A DNA stretch of 64,000 bases, from NCBI GenBank assembly GCA_030849065.1, contig JASAON010001626.1, positions 44,888 through 108,887 on the forward strand, in the 5' to 3' direction. Below are positions 8,421 through 18,700 of the stretch, one piece after another. Position numbers and translations under genes: made by a program. This DNA is from Jaenimonas drosophilae. Lineage: Eukaryota > Euglenozoa > Kinetoplastea > Trypanosomatida > Trypanosomatidae. Position 1 is the first letter of the stretch; every line of letters starts with the position of its first letter. The notes beneath the pieces are model-generated. The model was not told where the DNA came from. It searched no databases and saw nothing but the letters and a program-made list of their open reading frames with translations.

Positions 8421-11222
8421 ATGCAAACAGGGTATCAGCTCGCGGCGGTCCATGGCATGCTCTACACGGGCGGCAACGTCGCCTTCAGCCCCGACGGCAC
8501 GCAGCTCTTCAGCCCCGTACACAGCTATCTGAGCTCCATTGAGCTCCAGCAGGAAGGCCATCGCTCGCTGCCCTGCAGCAACAGCTCCATCCAGTGTTTT
8601 GATCTCAGCCCCGATGGCGATATGGCCATCGTGATTGGCCAACGTGGCCTCGGCTTCTTCTACAGCATCAGCTCACGTGTGGTGCTCGATACCATCTCCT
8701 TCCCACCCAACTGCTCCTGTGCCACGGTGCGCTTCAGCCCTTGTGGCCGCTACGTGGCCCTGGCGCTAGAAACAACCTTGCAGATTTACACCGCACCCGC
8801 CAAGCGCGTCGTGAGCTTCCACGCCTGCCACCGCGTTGAGAATCTTCACGCCGCCCTAACCTTACCCATCCTGGGGCTCTGCTGGACCGATGATAGCGAG
8901 CACCTCCTCCTTTCTGGCCAAGATGCGCGCATGATCATCGTGCCACGCCAGGCCGCCCCACACATGAAGGGCCTTGCCATTCAGCGCAACTCACTGATTG
9001 GCCACCGCACCGCCGTGCTCGGTGCGTGGTTTACCAATGAAGATGCCACTCGTGTTGTCAGTGTGGCCGCCGACAACGTTGCCGTGACGTGGCGCCGCAC
9101 CGCCATCACGCGTCGTGAGGTGCTTCACACCATCGCCTCGGCCAACATGTCGGCGAGGGTGGAGGCGGCCAACGAGGAAGATGGCCGCTCCGAGGTGCCA
9201 CGCAGCTTCCTCGAGAAGAGCCGCCTCGAGGCGCTGAAGCTCGATGGCATGCGGGTCGCCAACGCCGACGATGGCGGCCTCCCCGACATCCTCCGCTACG
9301 CCTACGAGGTGGATCGCAAGATGATGCTTACGCACAAGGGCAACGTTTCCGTCGCGGCATTTCACCGCGGACGTGGTCTCGTGGCCCTTGGCTACAACAC
9401 CGGCATCTTCGCCGTGCACCACCTCGAGGAGGATGATATGCCACTCATTCACCTTCTCTCCATCTCCGCCCAGGCTCTCACCGCGGCGAGCTTCTCTCCC
9501 AATGGTGATTTTCTCGCATTTGGTAGCGCACACCTGAAGCAGCTCCTCGTCTGGGACTGGAAGGCTGAGGCCTACGTGCTCAAGGAGCAGGCGCACTACT
9601 ACGACATCGCACGCACCGCCATCACCGCCGACAGCAGCAACATCATCTCGGGTGGCGAGGATGGCAAGGTGAAGGTATGGAAGGCCTCAACGGGTCAGTG
9701 CTTCGTCACCTTCACGGAACACACCGGGCCCATCACGGGCATCGGCGTGAGTAGCTCCACCAACGCCTTCTTCACGTCGAGCTTGGATGGCACCGCGCGC
9801 GGCTACGACTTGGTCCGCTATCGCCACTTCCGCGTCTTCGCCCCACCAGAGGAGTCGCAGCTCAGCTGCCTCGCCGTGGATCCATCAGGGGAGGTCTTGG
9901 CGGTGGGCAGCGCGCGCATGAATAAGATCTTCGTCTTCGCCATCCAAACGGGCCGCATCATTGATGTGCTGCAGGGCCATGAAGGTGCCATTGCCTGTGT
10001 GGCGTTTCATCCTGCGGGTACCACTCTCGCATCTGGCGCCCTCGATCACTCCATCGTCTTGTGGGATCTCTTCAACCACAACGAGGGCGGCGAGCGCCTA
10101 AAGGGGGATGGAGAGGTGGTGGAGGTTGGCACCGAGGTGGTGGCCATCGCCTACAGCGCGAGCGGGCGGCGCATGGCCATCCTCACGGCGAAGCAGGAGG
10201 TATCGGTGTACGAGACCACGGTGGCAACGGAGCCGGAGCTCCTCATCACCTTTCAAACCTCCATGGATGCGGCGGGTGGCTGGAATAAGGAGGTGGGCCC
10301 GAAGAGCGCCAACTACAACGCCCGCTTCACGCGCATCTCCTTCTCCGCCGATGGCGAGAAGATCCTCGCCGGTGGCGAATCCAAGTGGCTCGTACTCTAT
10401 CATGCCACACAAGGTTTTGTGCTGAAGAAGTGGCCCATCACCACCAACATGGATGTGCAAGGTGCCGAGGAACAGTATCAGTGGCGCAGCATCACCGAGG
10501 CGGGCTTCCTGCAGGATATTGATGTGGAGGATGAGGATACGCACCTCACCAAGCGCAAGCTGATGGAGATGCCGGGCAGCCGGCACCGCCACTTCGCGAC
10601 GGGGAAGCGCAAGACGGAGCTCGTGGCTCGCACCATGGATGTTGCATTTGCCAACACGGGAAGTGAGTTTATCGCCGCCACCACCGACGGCCTCCTCGTC
10701 TTTTCCACTCGCGTAGCCCGCCCACGCTTTCAGCCGCTTCAGCTCCGCGCCAACATCACCACCGCCCACATCCGTGAGCACATGGAGCGTGGAGAGCTCG
10801 TCATGGCCTTGGTGGCCTCACTCATCCTCGGCGAGTATCTTCTCGGAATTGAGTGCATGCGCAAGATGCCACGCGAGGGCATCCCGGTGGCGGTGAGCTC
10901 CATCCCCAGCGCCGCCTACGCCCTCCTTGTGCAGTGGGTAAGTGCGGAGGTGGAGCAGAGCCGTGGCGTGGAGCACGCCCTCCTGTGGGCCCAATCCCTT
11001 CTCCTACACTCCAACGAAGCACTCGGCAGCTACGCACAAGATACGAGCCGCGTGCTTCCAGCCCTCAAGACGCTCCAGCGTAGCCTTCAGCAACACCGCG
11101 CACTCATCACCCTCGCCAAGGAAAACTACTTTTCGGTGTCGTACCTCCGCGATCTTGCGCGGATGCCAAAACACCGGCTGACCGCCACGGCGGAGGTGGA
11201 GGAGGCGGCTACATCAGCCTAA
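8421..11222 (+). CDS. PWP2: Periodic tryptophan protein 2 (SSU processome UTP-B subunit)
   Basis: PWP2/UTP1 is a nucleolar WD-repeat protein of the UTP-B complex, needed for early 18S rRNA processing. The product is 933 aa, matching yeast (about 923) and human (about 919). The N-terminus (GGNVAFSPDGTQLFSPV) aligns with the conserved PWP2 start. Two beta-propellers fill residues 1 to about 700, with repeats such as GHEGAIACVAFHPAGTTLAS and VLWDLF. The C-terminal helical Utp12-type domain begins near residue 790 (VMALVASLILGEYLLGIE). I chose the ATG at 8421 because it fits the family N-terminus and follows a good acceptor; the upstream in-frame TTG at 8397 is not credible in a eukaryote. UTP22, another processome component, is encoded further along in this window. 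Confidence 0.93.
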   Translation: MQTGYQLAAVHGMLYTGGNVAFSPDGTQLFSPVHSYLSSIELQQEGHRSLPCSNSSIQCFDLSPDGDMAIVIGQRGLGFFYSISSRVVLDTISFPPNCSCATVRFSPCGRYVALALETTLQIYTAPAKRVVSFHACHRVENLHAALTLPILGLCWTDDSEHLLLSGQDARMIIVPRQAAPHMKGLAIQRNSLIGHRTAVLGAWFTNEDATRVVSVAADNVAVTWRRTAITRREVLHTIASANMSARVEAANEEDGRSEVPRSFLEKSRLEALKLDGMRVANADDGGLPDILRYAYEVDRKMMLTHKGNVSVAAFHRGRGLVALGYNTGIFAVHHLEEDDMPLIHLLSISAQALTAASFSPNGDFLAFGSAHLKQLLVWDWKAEAYVLKEQAHYYDIARTAITADSSNIISGGEDGKVKVWKASTGQCFVTFTEHTGPITGIGVSSSTNAFFTSSLDGTARGYDLVRYRHFRVFAPPEESQLSCLAVDPSGEVLAVGSARMNKIFVFAIQTGRIIDVLQGHEGAIACVAFHPAGTTLASGALDHSIVLWDLFNHNEGGERLKGDGEVVEVGTEVVAIAYSASGRRMAILTAKQEVSVYETTVATEPELLITFQTSMDAAGGWNKEVGPKSANYNARFTRISFSADGEKILAGGESKWLVLYHATQGFVLKKWPITTNMDVQGAEEQYQWRSITEAGFLQDIDVEDEDTHLTKRKLMEMPGSRHRHFATGKRKTELVARTMDVAFANTGSEFIAATTDGLLVFSTRVARPRFQPLQLRANITTAHIREHMERGELVMALVASLILGEYLLGIECMRKMPREGIPVAVSSIPSAAYALLVQWVSAEVEQSRGVEHALLWAQSLLLHSNEALGSYAQDTSRVLPALKTLQRSLQQHRALITLAKENYFSVSYLRDLARMPKHRLTATAEVEEAATSA

Positions 11223-11594
11223 GTCCTCCATCGCATCATCATCATCATGATGATGCGATGCCTCAACTTCATAACTCACTTTCTTCTTGAACCGACGAAT
11301 AACAGGCGGATGAGGTAGTTCCCATCGTCTAATGTGTGTGTGTGTGTGAGAATGAAGGTATGTATGATATCTTCTTCCATGCCACATGCACAAATGTACG
11401 ATTGGTGTGCCTCTCTGACTGATGCTGCATAATCTCAGCCTCTCTTGTGTTTGTGTGCGTGGGCCTTCCCCCTTCCACTAGCAATTCTCTGAGTGCCTTA
11501 TATCACCATCATCATCATCCTTCATCCTTCATCTCTCCATGGGTATCACAACACACAAGAATATAGCGGAATAGCACCTACGCAGGCGCCACAC
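11223..11594. other. Intergenic spacer after PWP2
   Basis: No gene seen. Contains a perfect 14-bp inverted repeat directly after the PWP2 stop, a (TG)n run near 11335-11348 and pyrimidine-rich sequence before the next start. Confidence 0.7.
11229..11260. repeat. Perfect inverted repeat / hairpin in PWP2 3' region
   Basis: Left arm 11229-11242 and right arm 11247-11260 are exact reverse complements (14 bp) around a 4-nt loop. It starts 7 nt after the PWP2 stop codon. It is built from CAT/ATG triplets flanked by a unique CATCG/CGATG end, so it is not just a microsatellite. It could form a stable hairpin in the 3' UTR. Confidence 0.75.
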
Positions 11595-14500
11595 ATGAAC
11601 GTTGTTGGCGGTGGTTCCACCGCCCGACCCTCCAACGCGGCGGTGCAGCTTCTGCCCGATCTCATCCGCTCACTCCGTCATGAAGCGGCGCCTTTGTTGC
11701 GCCATTTGGAGCAGCAGAGCAGCGCTTCAGCACTGTGCAGCACCTACATACTTGAGATGGTGCCCGCACTCATTCGTCTCGATGCCGTCCTCACCGAGGA
11801 GGAGCGCGAGGTGTACGTGCGCGCCTTGAATAAGCTCGTTGATCATCACCGCGCACAACTCCGCCGCGTCGTGGAGCTCCGCAAAGCGGTGGAGGCCAAC
11901 GCCGCCTTCATTGCCACCCTCTCCGAGCGCATCTCAGTCCTCCACGCCATCACCACACATCCATCTCTCCTCACTCGGCTGGCACACTCCGCGCCGAGCA
12001 GCGCCGTATCACCTCAGCCCAGCATCGCACACCGCCGCCAGGTCAAGAAGGAGGGCTGGCGCACACTCTTCGGGCCTCCTCCGCCAACACATGTCGCGAC
12101 GGACTCCTCGAGTGAGTTCGGCGGTGACGACCACCTCAACGCCACAACCTCCACCACCAACACCAACACCAACACGCATGGATTGGCGGAGCTCCCATCA
12201 CCTATCTGTGCGCTGCTCCTCGGTACCGCCACCTCTGCTGAGATTGCGGCCTTTGTACGCTTGCTGGAGCGTCGCAGCGCACACGCGCTCGGGCAGGAGG
12301 ACGGCGCCGCCAACGTACGCCTTGCTCGAGCAGCGGTGCTCTCCTCTATTCCTGGCGCATTGGGTGTGTTGGTGGAGCGCCTCCTTCACGGCGCGGAGGA
12401 TCTTCACTCGTGGCGGATGGAGGTGGAAGAGACGACGCCACCATCGCCACCACCGCCAACAACACCAGCCGATGCCGCCACCTCCTCCACGTCTGCCCCC
12501 TATCCGCCTGCCATGTTTCATCATATGAAGATTTATTGGCCAGGCATGCGCAACTACGCCACCACGATCCTCGGCATCGCACAGGAAGCAGCCAGGTTGG
12601 CCAGCTGCAACAACAACAACAACAACAACAATCATGGCGGTGGTGCCTCCTTCTTCTCTCCCGAGGAGGCGAGTGGTGTCTTTGATCGCGCCAACAACGG
12701 TGGCAGCCTCAACACCTTCTCCGTGATGGAGGCAGAGAGCCAACAACAACATGGCGGCGTGCCATCGTCATGGGCCTTCGTGATGGGCTCCGCGGGCCTT
12801 CACAATGGCAGTTTTCGTGCGGCGGAGCATCACGAAACGCCGCTGCTCCAGCCGCTCGCGGATTTGGCCATGTATGCGCAGCTCCCCGAGGTGGGGCCAC
12901 TCGTGGAGGATGGAGAGGCGGAGGTGCGGGCGGTGGATGTGGTGCTGCACGTGGTGTCTCGCGCATGCCAACGGATGCTGCGACGCGAGGATGGATCTCT
13001 CGTTCTCACTGCCACCACCACCACACCCGCCGCCACGCACAGCCGTGTTGCTGCGACGCCAACCGTTGGTGGAGGTGCGGAGCAGGACTGGATGGGCAGC
13101 TTCATCACCGCGACGGGGAGCTCCGTGGGGTTCATCTCGCCGATCATCCCGACGAGCTTCACCGGCGGCAGCCTGGAGGACGTGATGAGCAGTGGCGTAG
13201 ATGATTCCAGCACCACCTTCTCACCACAACTATCTGCTCAGCCAACATCATTATCATTATCAGCAGCAGCAGCGTTGCGCAACAACAACAACTTTGCGTT
13301 TCCAGAAGATTCTACAACCAGCCAGCCGCGGGCCACAACACGCACATCCCACTCACCACCACCACCACATCACGCGGCATCGGCATCCATGCCAGGCCTC
13401 ACGGTATTCATGAAGGAGGAGCTGGAGGAGGTGCGCAGGGCTATGGAAGAATCTTGTGCCACCTTGCGATCCATGGAGGCGCAGCTCCGCACGGAGCTCA
13501 CCCTCATTCTCTTTCGTGTGTTGAGCTCCGTCCTCGATTGGCTCATCCCCGCCATCTACGTTGTCAGCCCACGCCTTCTCATCTTCTACCGCAAGTGGGT
13601 CTGCGATGTGTTTCGGCTGCTCTACGAGGAGGGCGAGCTCGATCACTTGGCACAGCTCCTCGACGCCATCAATGGTGGTGGAGCAGCAGCAGCTGCGGCA
13701 TCATCATCACCTCCACCTGCTACCGCAGGAGCACAGGCTGCAACGGCAGAGTCGGCCACACCTACACGAACTCAGCCAACACGTGGTGCCAAGACAAGCA
13801 ACAACAGCGGGTCGCGTGCAGGACTTGGCAAGAAACATGCGAAGCCTCCAATGAGCTCCAAGAGCGGTGCTGGAAAAGGTGGCAGCAGTAGTGATGTGGT
13901 TCTGGCCGTGGATCGTACATCACCCACACCTCCGCCAACACCGCAGATGAATCAGACCCCCAACGTCAATGCCGTGGCGGACGATCATCTCGATGCCACC
14001 ACGACCTCCATGGACACGCTGACGATGGCGGAGGTGGAGGATCCTCGCGCGCTCATGGTTCCCGGCTCCAACGCACGCCTCATGGAGGATCTTGCGCCAC
14101 CACACAACACCACAACGCCAACATCTTCTTCGTCTGCGCTGAGCTTGGTGCAGGCGCTTCTCCTTAGTGGTGTGGCGGTGCCTCCGCCACGTACGTACCT
14201 CCTCACGCGGCAAATCGCCGCAGCGCTCGGCGGGCTCGAGGGCGAGGCCGTGCGAGCCATGCTAATGTTGGTTGGTGAGCCGCATGCACCTCCAGCGGAG
14301 CGGATGGCGATGATGATGGAGGAGGCGAAGGTGGCCGCAAATCGCAGCAACACAATGCGCGCAGGTCGTGGCTCAGCCACCTCCACCTCTCCCGTGGCAG
14401 CCCCACCTCCATCATCATCATCATCTCACGTTGCTCGTGGAGGCCATCTTCATCCACATCATCGCGGAGGTTCATCCGGCCCTAAACCGCCACGTTCACC

Positions 14501-15251
14501 CTCCAACAACACTGTGATTGATACGACGCCCGCCCTCGCACATCATCATCGTTTTCGCTATCCCAACATCCGCAACGCACATGATTTGGTGCGGCTTTAC
14601 ATCAGCACCGTGGAGGAGGCTGAGCAGCTCCTCTCTCCACATGATCCCATTCGCGCGGCGCTGATTCAGAACGCGGCAGACTTTCTCGCGTCGGATGGTG
14701 TTGGTGAAAGCCACACCGCCCTCGAGCTCGTGGAGCACTACATGATGGACGTGGAGGAGGAGCGCGTGCAGCTGCCGGTGTGGGTGACGAACGCACCAAA
14801 CGCAGCGGGGGAGGTGCCAGCGTGGTGGGCCGCAGGCTCATCATCAACGGCAGCAACAGCATCGGCCAACGTTGCGACAACGGGCAGCGATGGAGCAGCC
14901 CCGCATCGCGGCTTCTCGGTTTCAACGGCCAGCAATCGTCCTCGGAATGTTGGTGGTGCAGCAGCAACATCATCTGTTGTTGCCGTGGATGCTTCATCTG
15001 CATATGGCGTGAGAGGTGCGCCACCCTCTCCCCCTCCTTCTACTCAGCAACATCCTCATGGCACCACCACAATGGCAGCACACGTGGCCATTCCCATGGT
15101 GCTGCCGTCGTGGAGTAGTCCGAGTGAGCGCGACGCATTTGTGCAGCTCCTCGCGGTGCTCCGTGACACACAACGGCGCCTGCAGGGCCACGCGTCAGCC
15201 GGCGACGTGGCGGAGGGTGGGAGTGTGGAGATGCACCCAACACATGCCTAG
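11595..15251 (+). CDS. Giant divergent 14-3-3-like protein with long low-complexity insertions
   Basis: Not recognisable at first sight: 1218 aa with many Asn, Ser, Thr, His and Pro runs. The non-repetitive blocks, read in order, match the helices of 14-3-3 proteins (normally about 245 aa). Residues 51-90: Y-x3-M then LTEEEREVYVRALNKLVDHH, like the alpha-B/alpha-C segment (LSxEERNLLSVAYKNVxGARR). Residues 631-680: LRTELTLILFRVLSSVLDWL-IP, then IFYRKWVCDVFRLLYEE, like alpha-E/alpha-F (ELxxICNDVLxLLDKxLIP, KVFYLKMKGDYYRYLAE). Residues 991-1057: EEAEQLLSPHDPIRAALIQN, like the diagnostic THPIRLGLALNFSVFYYE. Residues 1178-1198: ERDAFVQLLAVLRDTQRRL, like the last helix. Of the phosphate-binding residues, Arg127 appears kept (DVFRLL), while Lys49, Arg56 and Tyr128 look replaced. 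The ATG at 11595 follows a CAG; the upstream in-frame GTG at 11493 is rejected. The alignment is manual. Confidence 0.6.
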   Translation: MNVVGGGSTARPSNAAVQLLPDLIRSLRHEAAPLLRHLEQQSSASALCSTYILEMVPALIRLDAVLTEEEREVYVRALNKLVDHHRAQLRRVVELRKAVEANAAFIATLSERISVLHAITTHPSLLTRLAHSAPSSAVSPQPSIAHRRQVKKEGWRTLFGPPPPTHVATDSSSEFGGDDHLNATTSTTNTNTNTHGLAELPSPICALLLGTATSAEIAAFVRLLERRSAHALGQEDGAANVRLARAAVLSSIPGALGVLVERLLHGAEDLHSWRMEVEETTPPSPPPPTTPADAATSSTSAPYPPAMFHHMKIYWPGMRNYATTILGIAQEAARLASCNNNNNNNNHGGGASFFSPEEASGVFDRANNGGSLNTFSVMEAESQQQHGGVPSSWAFVMGSAGLHNGSFRAAEHHETPLLQPLADLAMYAQLPEVGPLVEDGEAEVRAVDVVLHVVSRACQRMLRREDGSLVLTATTTTPAATHSRVAATPTVGGGAEQDWMGSFITATGSSVGFISPIIPTSFTGGSLEDVMSSGVDDSSTTFSPQLSAQPTSLSLSAAAALRNNNNFAFPEDSTTSQPRATTRTSHSPPPPHHAASASMPGLTVFMKEELEEVRRAMEESCATLRSMEAQLRTELTLILFRVLSSVLDWLIPAIYVVSPRLLIFYRKWVCDVFRLLYEEGELDHLAQLLDAINGGGAAAAAASSSPPPATAGAQAATAESATPTRTQPTRGAKTSNNSGSRAGLGKKHAKPPMSSKSGAGKGGSSSDVVLAVDRTSPTPPPTPQMNQTPNVNAVADDHLDATTTSMDTLTMAEVEDPRALMVPGSNARLMEDLAPPHNTTTPTSSSSALSLVQALLLSGVAVPPPRTYLLTRQIAAALGGLEGEAVRAMLMLVGEPHAPPAERMAMMMEEAKVAANRSNTMRAGRGSATSTSPVAAPPPSSSSSHVARGGHLHPHHRGGSSGPKPPRSPSNNTVIDTTPALAHHHRFRYPNIRNAHDLVRLYISTVEEAEQLLSPHDPIRAALIQNAADFLASDGVGESHTALELVEHYMMDVEEERVQLPVWVTNAPNAAGEVPAWWAAGSSSTAATASANVATTGSDGAAPHRGFSVSTASNRPRNVGGAAATSSVVAVDASSAYGVRGAPPSPPPSTQQHPHGTTTMAAHVAIPMVLPSWSSPSERDAFVQLLAVLRDTQRRLQGHASAGDVAEGGSVEMHPTHA
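12609..12632 (+). repeat. In-frame (AAC)n microsatellite, Asn run
   Basis: Trinucleotide run inside the 14-3-3-like gene encoding consecutive Asn residues. It interrupts no helix that I could align, in line with the low-complexity parts being insertions. Confidence 0.8.
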
Positions 15252-15760
15252 CTCCAAAAAAAAATCTGATGGGTTGGATGGTTGATGGTTGCTGTTTGTT
15301 CTCAGAAGTGCTACACCTTCATTATCATGCCATGCGCAACATCTTTCTTATCTGTGGCACATCACGTCTTCTCTCTCATCATCATCATCTTCCTCATGAC
15401 AGCGTTTGGCGACGACGCCTTCATCATCTTCTGGCAACAACAACAACAACAACTAGTACAGCTACTACTACGCGAGTAGCTTCTTCCCCCCTCTCCCGTT
15501 CAACGAAAACCAAAAGACAGAGAGATACTACTCCCAACATATCGCAAGACTCCATCATCGTGCTTGTGCTTCACACGCACCACAACAGCATCATTGGTGT
15601 ATCAGATAGCTTCATCATCATCGTCGTCTTCAGCAACAATTCCAATCCAGAAGAAGCAGATACATCACCCGACTATTCAGAAAGCAAGAACAACAACAAC
15701 AACAACAACAACACACACTGAGCACGGTGTACTTATACGTACTCTTGACGTGTGGCAAAG
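15252..15760. other. Intergenic spacer
   Basis: No gene seen. Contains (CAT)n near 15378-15391, (CAA)n near 15437-15451, a longer (AAC)n run near 15689-15711, and pyrimidine-rich stretches. Confidence 0.7.
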
Positions 15761-18700
15761 ATGGCTGAGGATGATGAGCTCCCGCTGCCAGACGTCAACG
15801 ACCTTTCACAGCGAATCCGAGCCATCCACGATGAGCTCCAGCGAGCGGGCCTCTATACCACAGCGGAGGCACTCCTCGCAGAGGTGGGCCAACGTCGTGG
15901 AGTTGATGCAGCATCGCAGGTTGTTGGATCGCGTGCGGAGGATGAGATGAGAGCCGCAGCACACACGCATGAAGAAGATGCGTTGTCAGCCACCACCACT
16001 GCAGCAGAGTCGCTGGCGAGCCCGGTGGAGCATCATGTACCAACCACAACACCCATCGCACAATCCATTGCGGAGGAGCTCGCCCGCCTCACGCTGGTGC
16101 CGCTCGCGACACCCGCGGAGTTATTAGGTGATGTAGGAGCATCATCATCATCAGCATGTTCTTCCGCGCCAGCGTTGCGCGCAGCACTCATGTCTTTGAC
16201 GCGCTCAATGATGGATGCGTGCAACAATAGCAACAGCAACACGTCACCCTACCACACCTCCGCCAACACAACGAGTGAAGGCATCGCTTCACTCTACATC
16301 TTCCTCTGCATTGTACTGTGGCAGCAGGAGGAGCTGGCGGAGGTGGTGGAGCTCCATCACCTCCTCATGGAAGAGCTCATGGGCCACGCCAAGGAGGATG
16401 AAGAAGAAGACAAAACTCCAGCATGTGCATCCACCGCAGCAACAACAACAACAACAACATCCTCGTTGAGCTCTGTTGTGATGAGTGTGGTCCGGTTGGC
16501 CCACGCCGTGCGTGTCTTTCACACCCACGTTGGCATGCCTCGCCAGTGGGGGCCCGTCGTGGAGGGGGGCCATGATGCTTCGGTGCTACACGCAGCGATG
16601 CGCAAGTGCTCGCCAATCTGGCTGAGTAGAGCGGAACAGATTCTTCAGTTTTGGCTTGACTGCAGCGTCGCTGACAAAACATCCACGTCATCGTCGCCAC
16701 CACTGCCGCCACTTGCAACGAAGCGTGGCCGGCAAGGTGGTGCCGTGGATGGATCTGATCAGAACAACAACAACTGTCGTGATGATCATCATCCAGTTCC
16801 ACCACAAACAGCGGCTTTGAAGAGCTCACGTGAGGAGCTGCTGGTGCGCCACGTTGCGCGTCGCGCTCGTCTTGTGGTTTGGATTTTGGAGAGGATGGAG
16901 GAGCTCACGTGCAGCCCACCTCCTCGATGCACAGCCATCGTGGCGCATTGGGCCGCTGCCTGTGTGCGGCGTCTCGCCACGATGGATTCAACGCGACGGT
17001 TGTTGGCGGACCTCCGAGGACGATTTGCGGCGGTTCTTCGCCACACAAGTGCGCCAGCCTCACCTGAATCTCTATCGCTTCTCTTCACCGATTCCGCGCA
17101 CAACGCCAGTGTCGTGGAACATGGCCCACCAAGGGGCACCGTTCGAGGTTCAGCAGATGTGGCGCACCCACACACCGTGGTGCTCAGCCTGCATGAGTGC
17201 CTACGTCGTGTGCTACGTGCACGGCCCCACCGCCTTCTGCGTTTTGGCAGCCCTGCCCTTCAACAACAACTCATGAGCATGCAGAAAACTCCGCAACAAC
17301 AAGAGCACATGCACGACGTCGAGGTTGGTGCAGAACAACACGATGCACCACTACCACCACCAACAACAACGTCAGCGGTGTTGGGATCTGACTCTCTCTC
17401 CTCCTCTGCATCCGCCCCCACCACACCGCAACAACCTCCTCCTCCCTACACAAGACTGCAGCCCTCGACGTCCTTCACCACATCTGATCCCGTTGATGAG
17501 CGTTTTGGTGATCCCACCGACAACATTCGCGATCAGGTGCTGAGCATCACCTCCACCAAGGATGGTGCGTTGGTGGCGATGATCTCCTCGCATGGGAAGT
17601 TGCTCGTGTACGCCAACACGGCAGCCACCACACAACACGCCCATCATCATCAACGACAGCAGAATCATAAGATGGAGGAGGAGGAGGAGCTCGTCTTGTG
17701 CGCACACCTCCTGCCGTGGGGAGCTCATCAAGCGCAGTGGTATGAGCTCATCGGCTCCATCGTGGAGATCAGCCCCGATGGGCGTTATGTGATGGCGGCG
17801 ATCCAATATGCCGCGGAGAGTGTGGCTCCAGATAATGAAGCAACGGCACACATCCCCGAGGGAACGGGGGCGTTGCGCATCTACTCGCTCCATCAACGTC
17901 AGCCGCACATGGTGCGGAAAGGAATAGAGAAGATGATGCGCGCCGAGGTGGAAGAGGATGAAGAGGAGGTGCATGATGATGATGATGATGATGATGATGC
18001 GTGTTATGCCACATACACACTTCACCGCGCACCCATCATCACGGCGCGGTGGGCTGACGCCCGATTTTGGCCGCGAGAGAAGTTGGCCGCCGCACACCTA
18101 CGTCGTCAAGCCACCGTGCGCATCATTGATGAAGATCGTTCGCCCATTGAGCATGCCTGGCGTGTTGCCGCGCGTACCTACCTACATCCTTTCCAGTGCT
18201 TCTCCGTGGGTCTGGATGATGAGCTCGTGCGTTGGCTGCCCTCCAGTGGTGTGGTGCTGCAGCGCATCGCGACCCCACCTTTGCAGGACCTCATCATCTC
18301 CCCACTCCGCGCCTCCATCTACTCCATCGACGATGGCGGCTCGTTGGGCATGATGGATGTGGCGTGGAGGAGGAGCACCGCACGTCAGCCTGCCTCTCCC
18401 CATGAGCTGGAACACACCGCCACCCCACTCGTCGTACTTGGCGCGGGCGGGCTTCCGTTGATGGGCCTCCCCCCATCCCCCGGTGATCCCATCGCGCCAT
18501 CCGACGGGGCACCACAACGGCAACATGAAGCGGATCGTCAGGTACCGCCGTTTATGTTCGCCGCCTCATGCGTGTTGCGCTGGAGCCGCCGCAGTCGCTC
18601 CGGTGCGGTGCGGGAGGCGGAGGATGGGGAAGAAGCGAGGGAAAAGGAGGAGCCTACTCAGCCGCTCCGCGCATCGATGATGTCGGAGTTGGCGAGGCTG

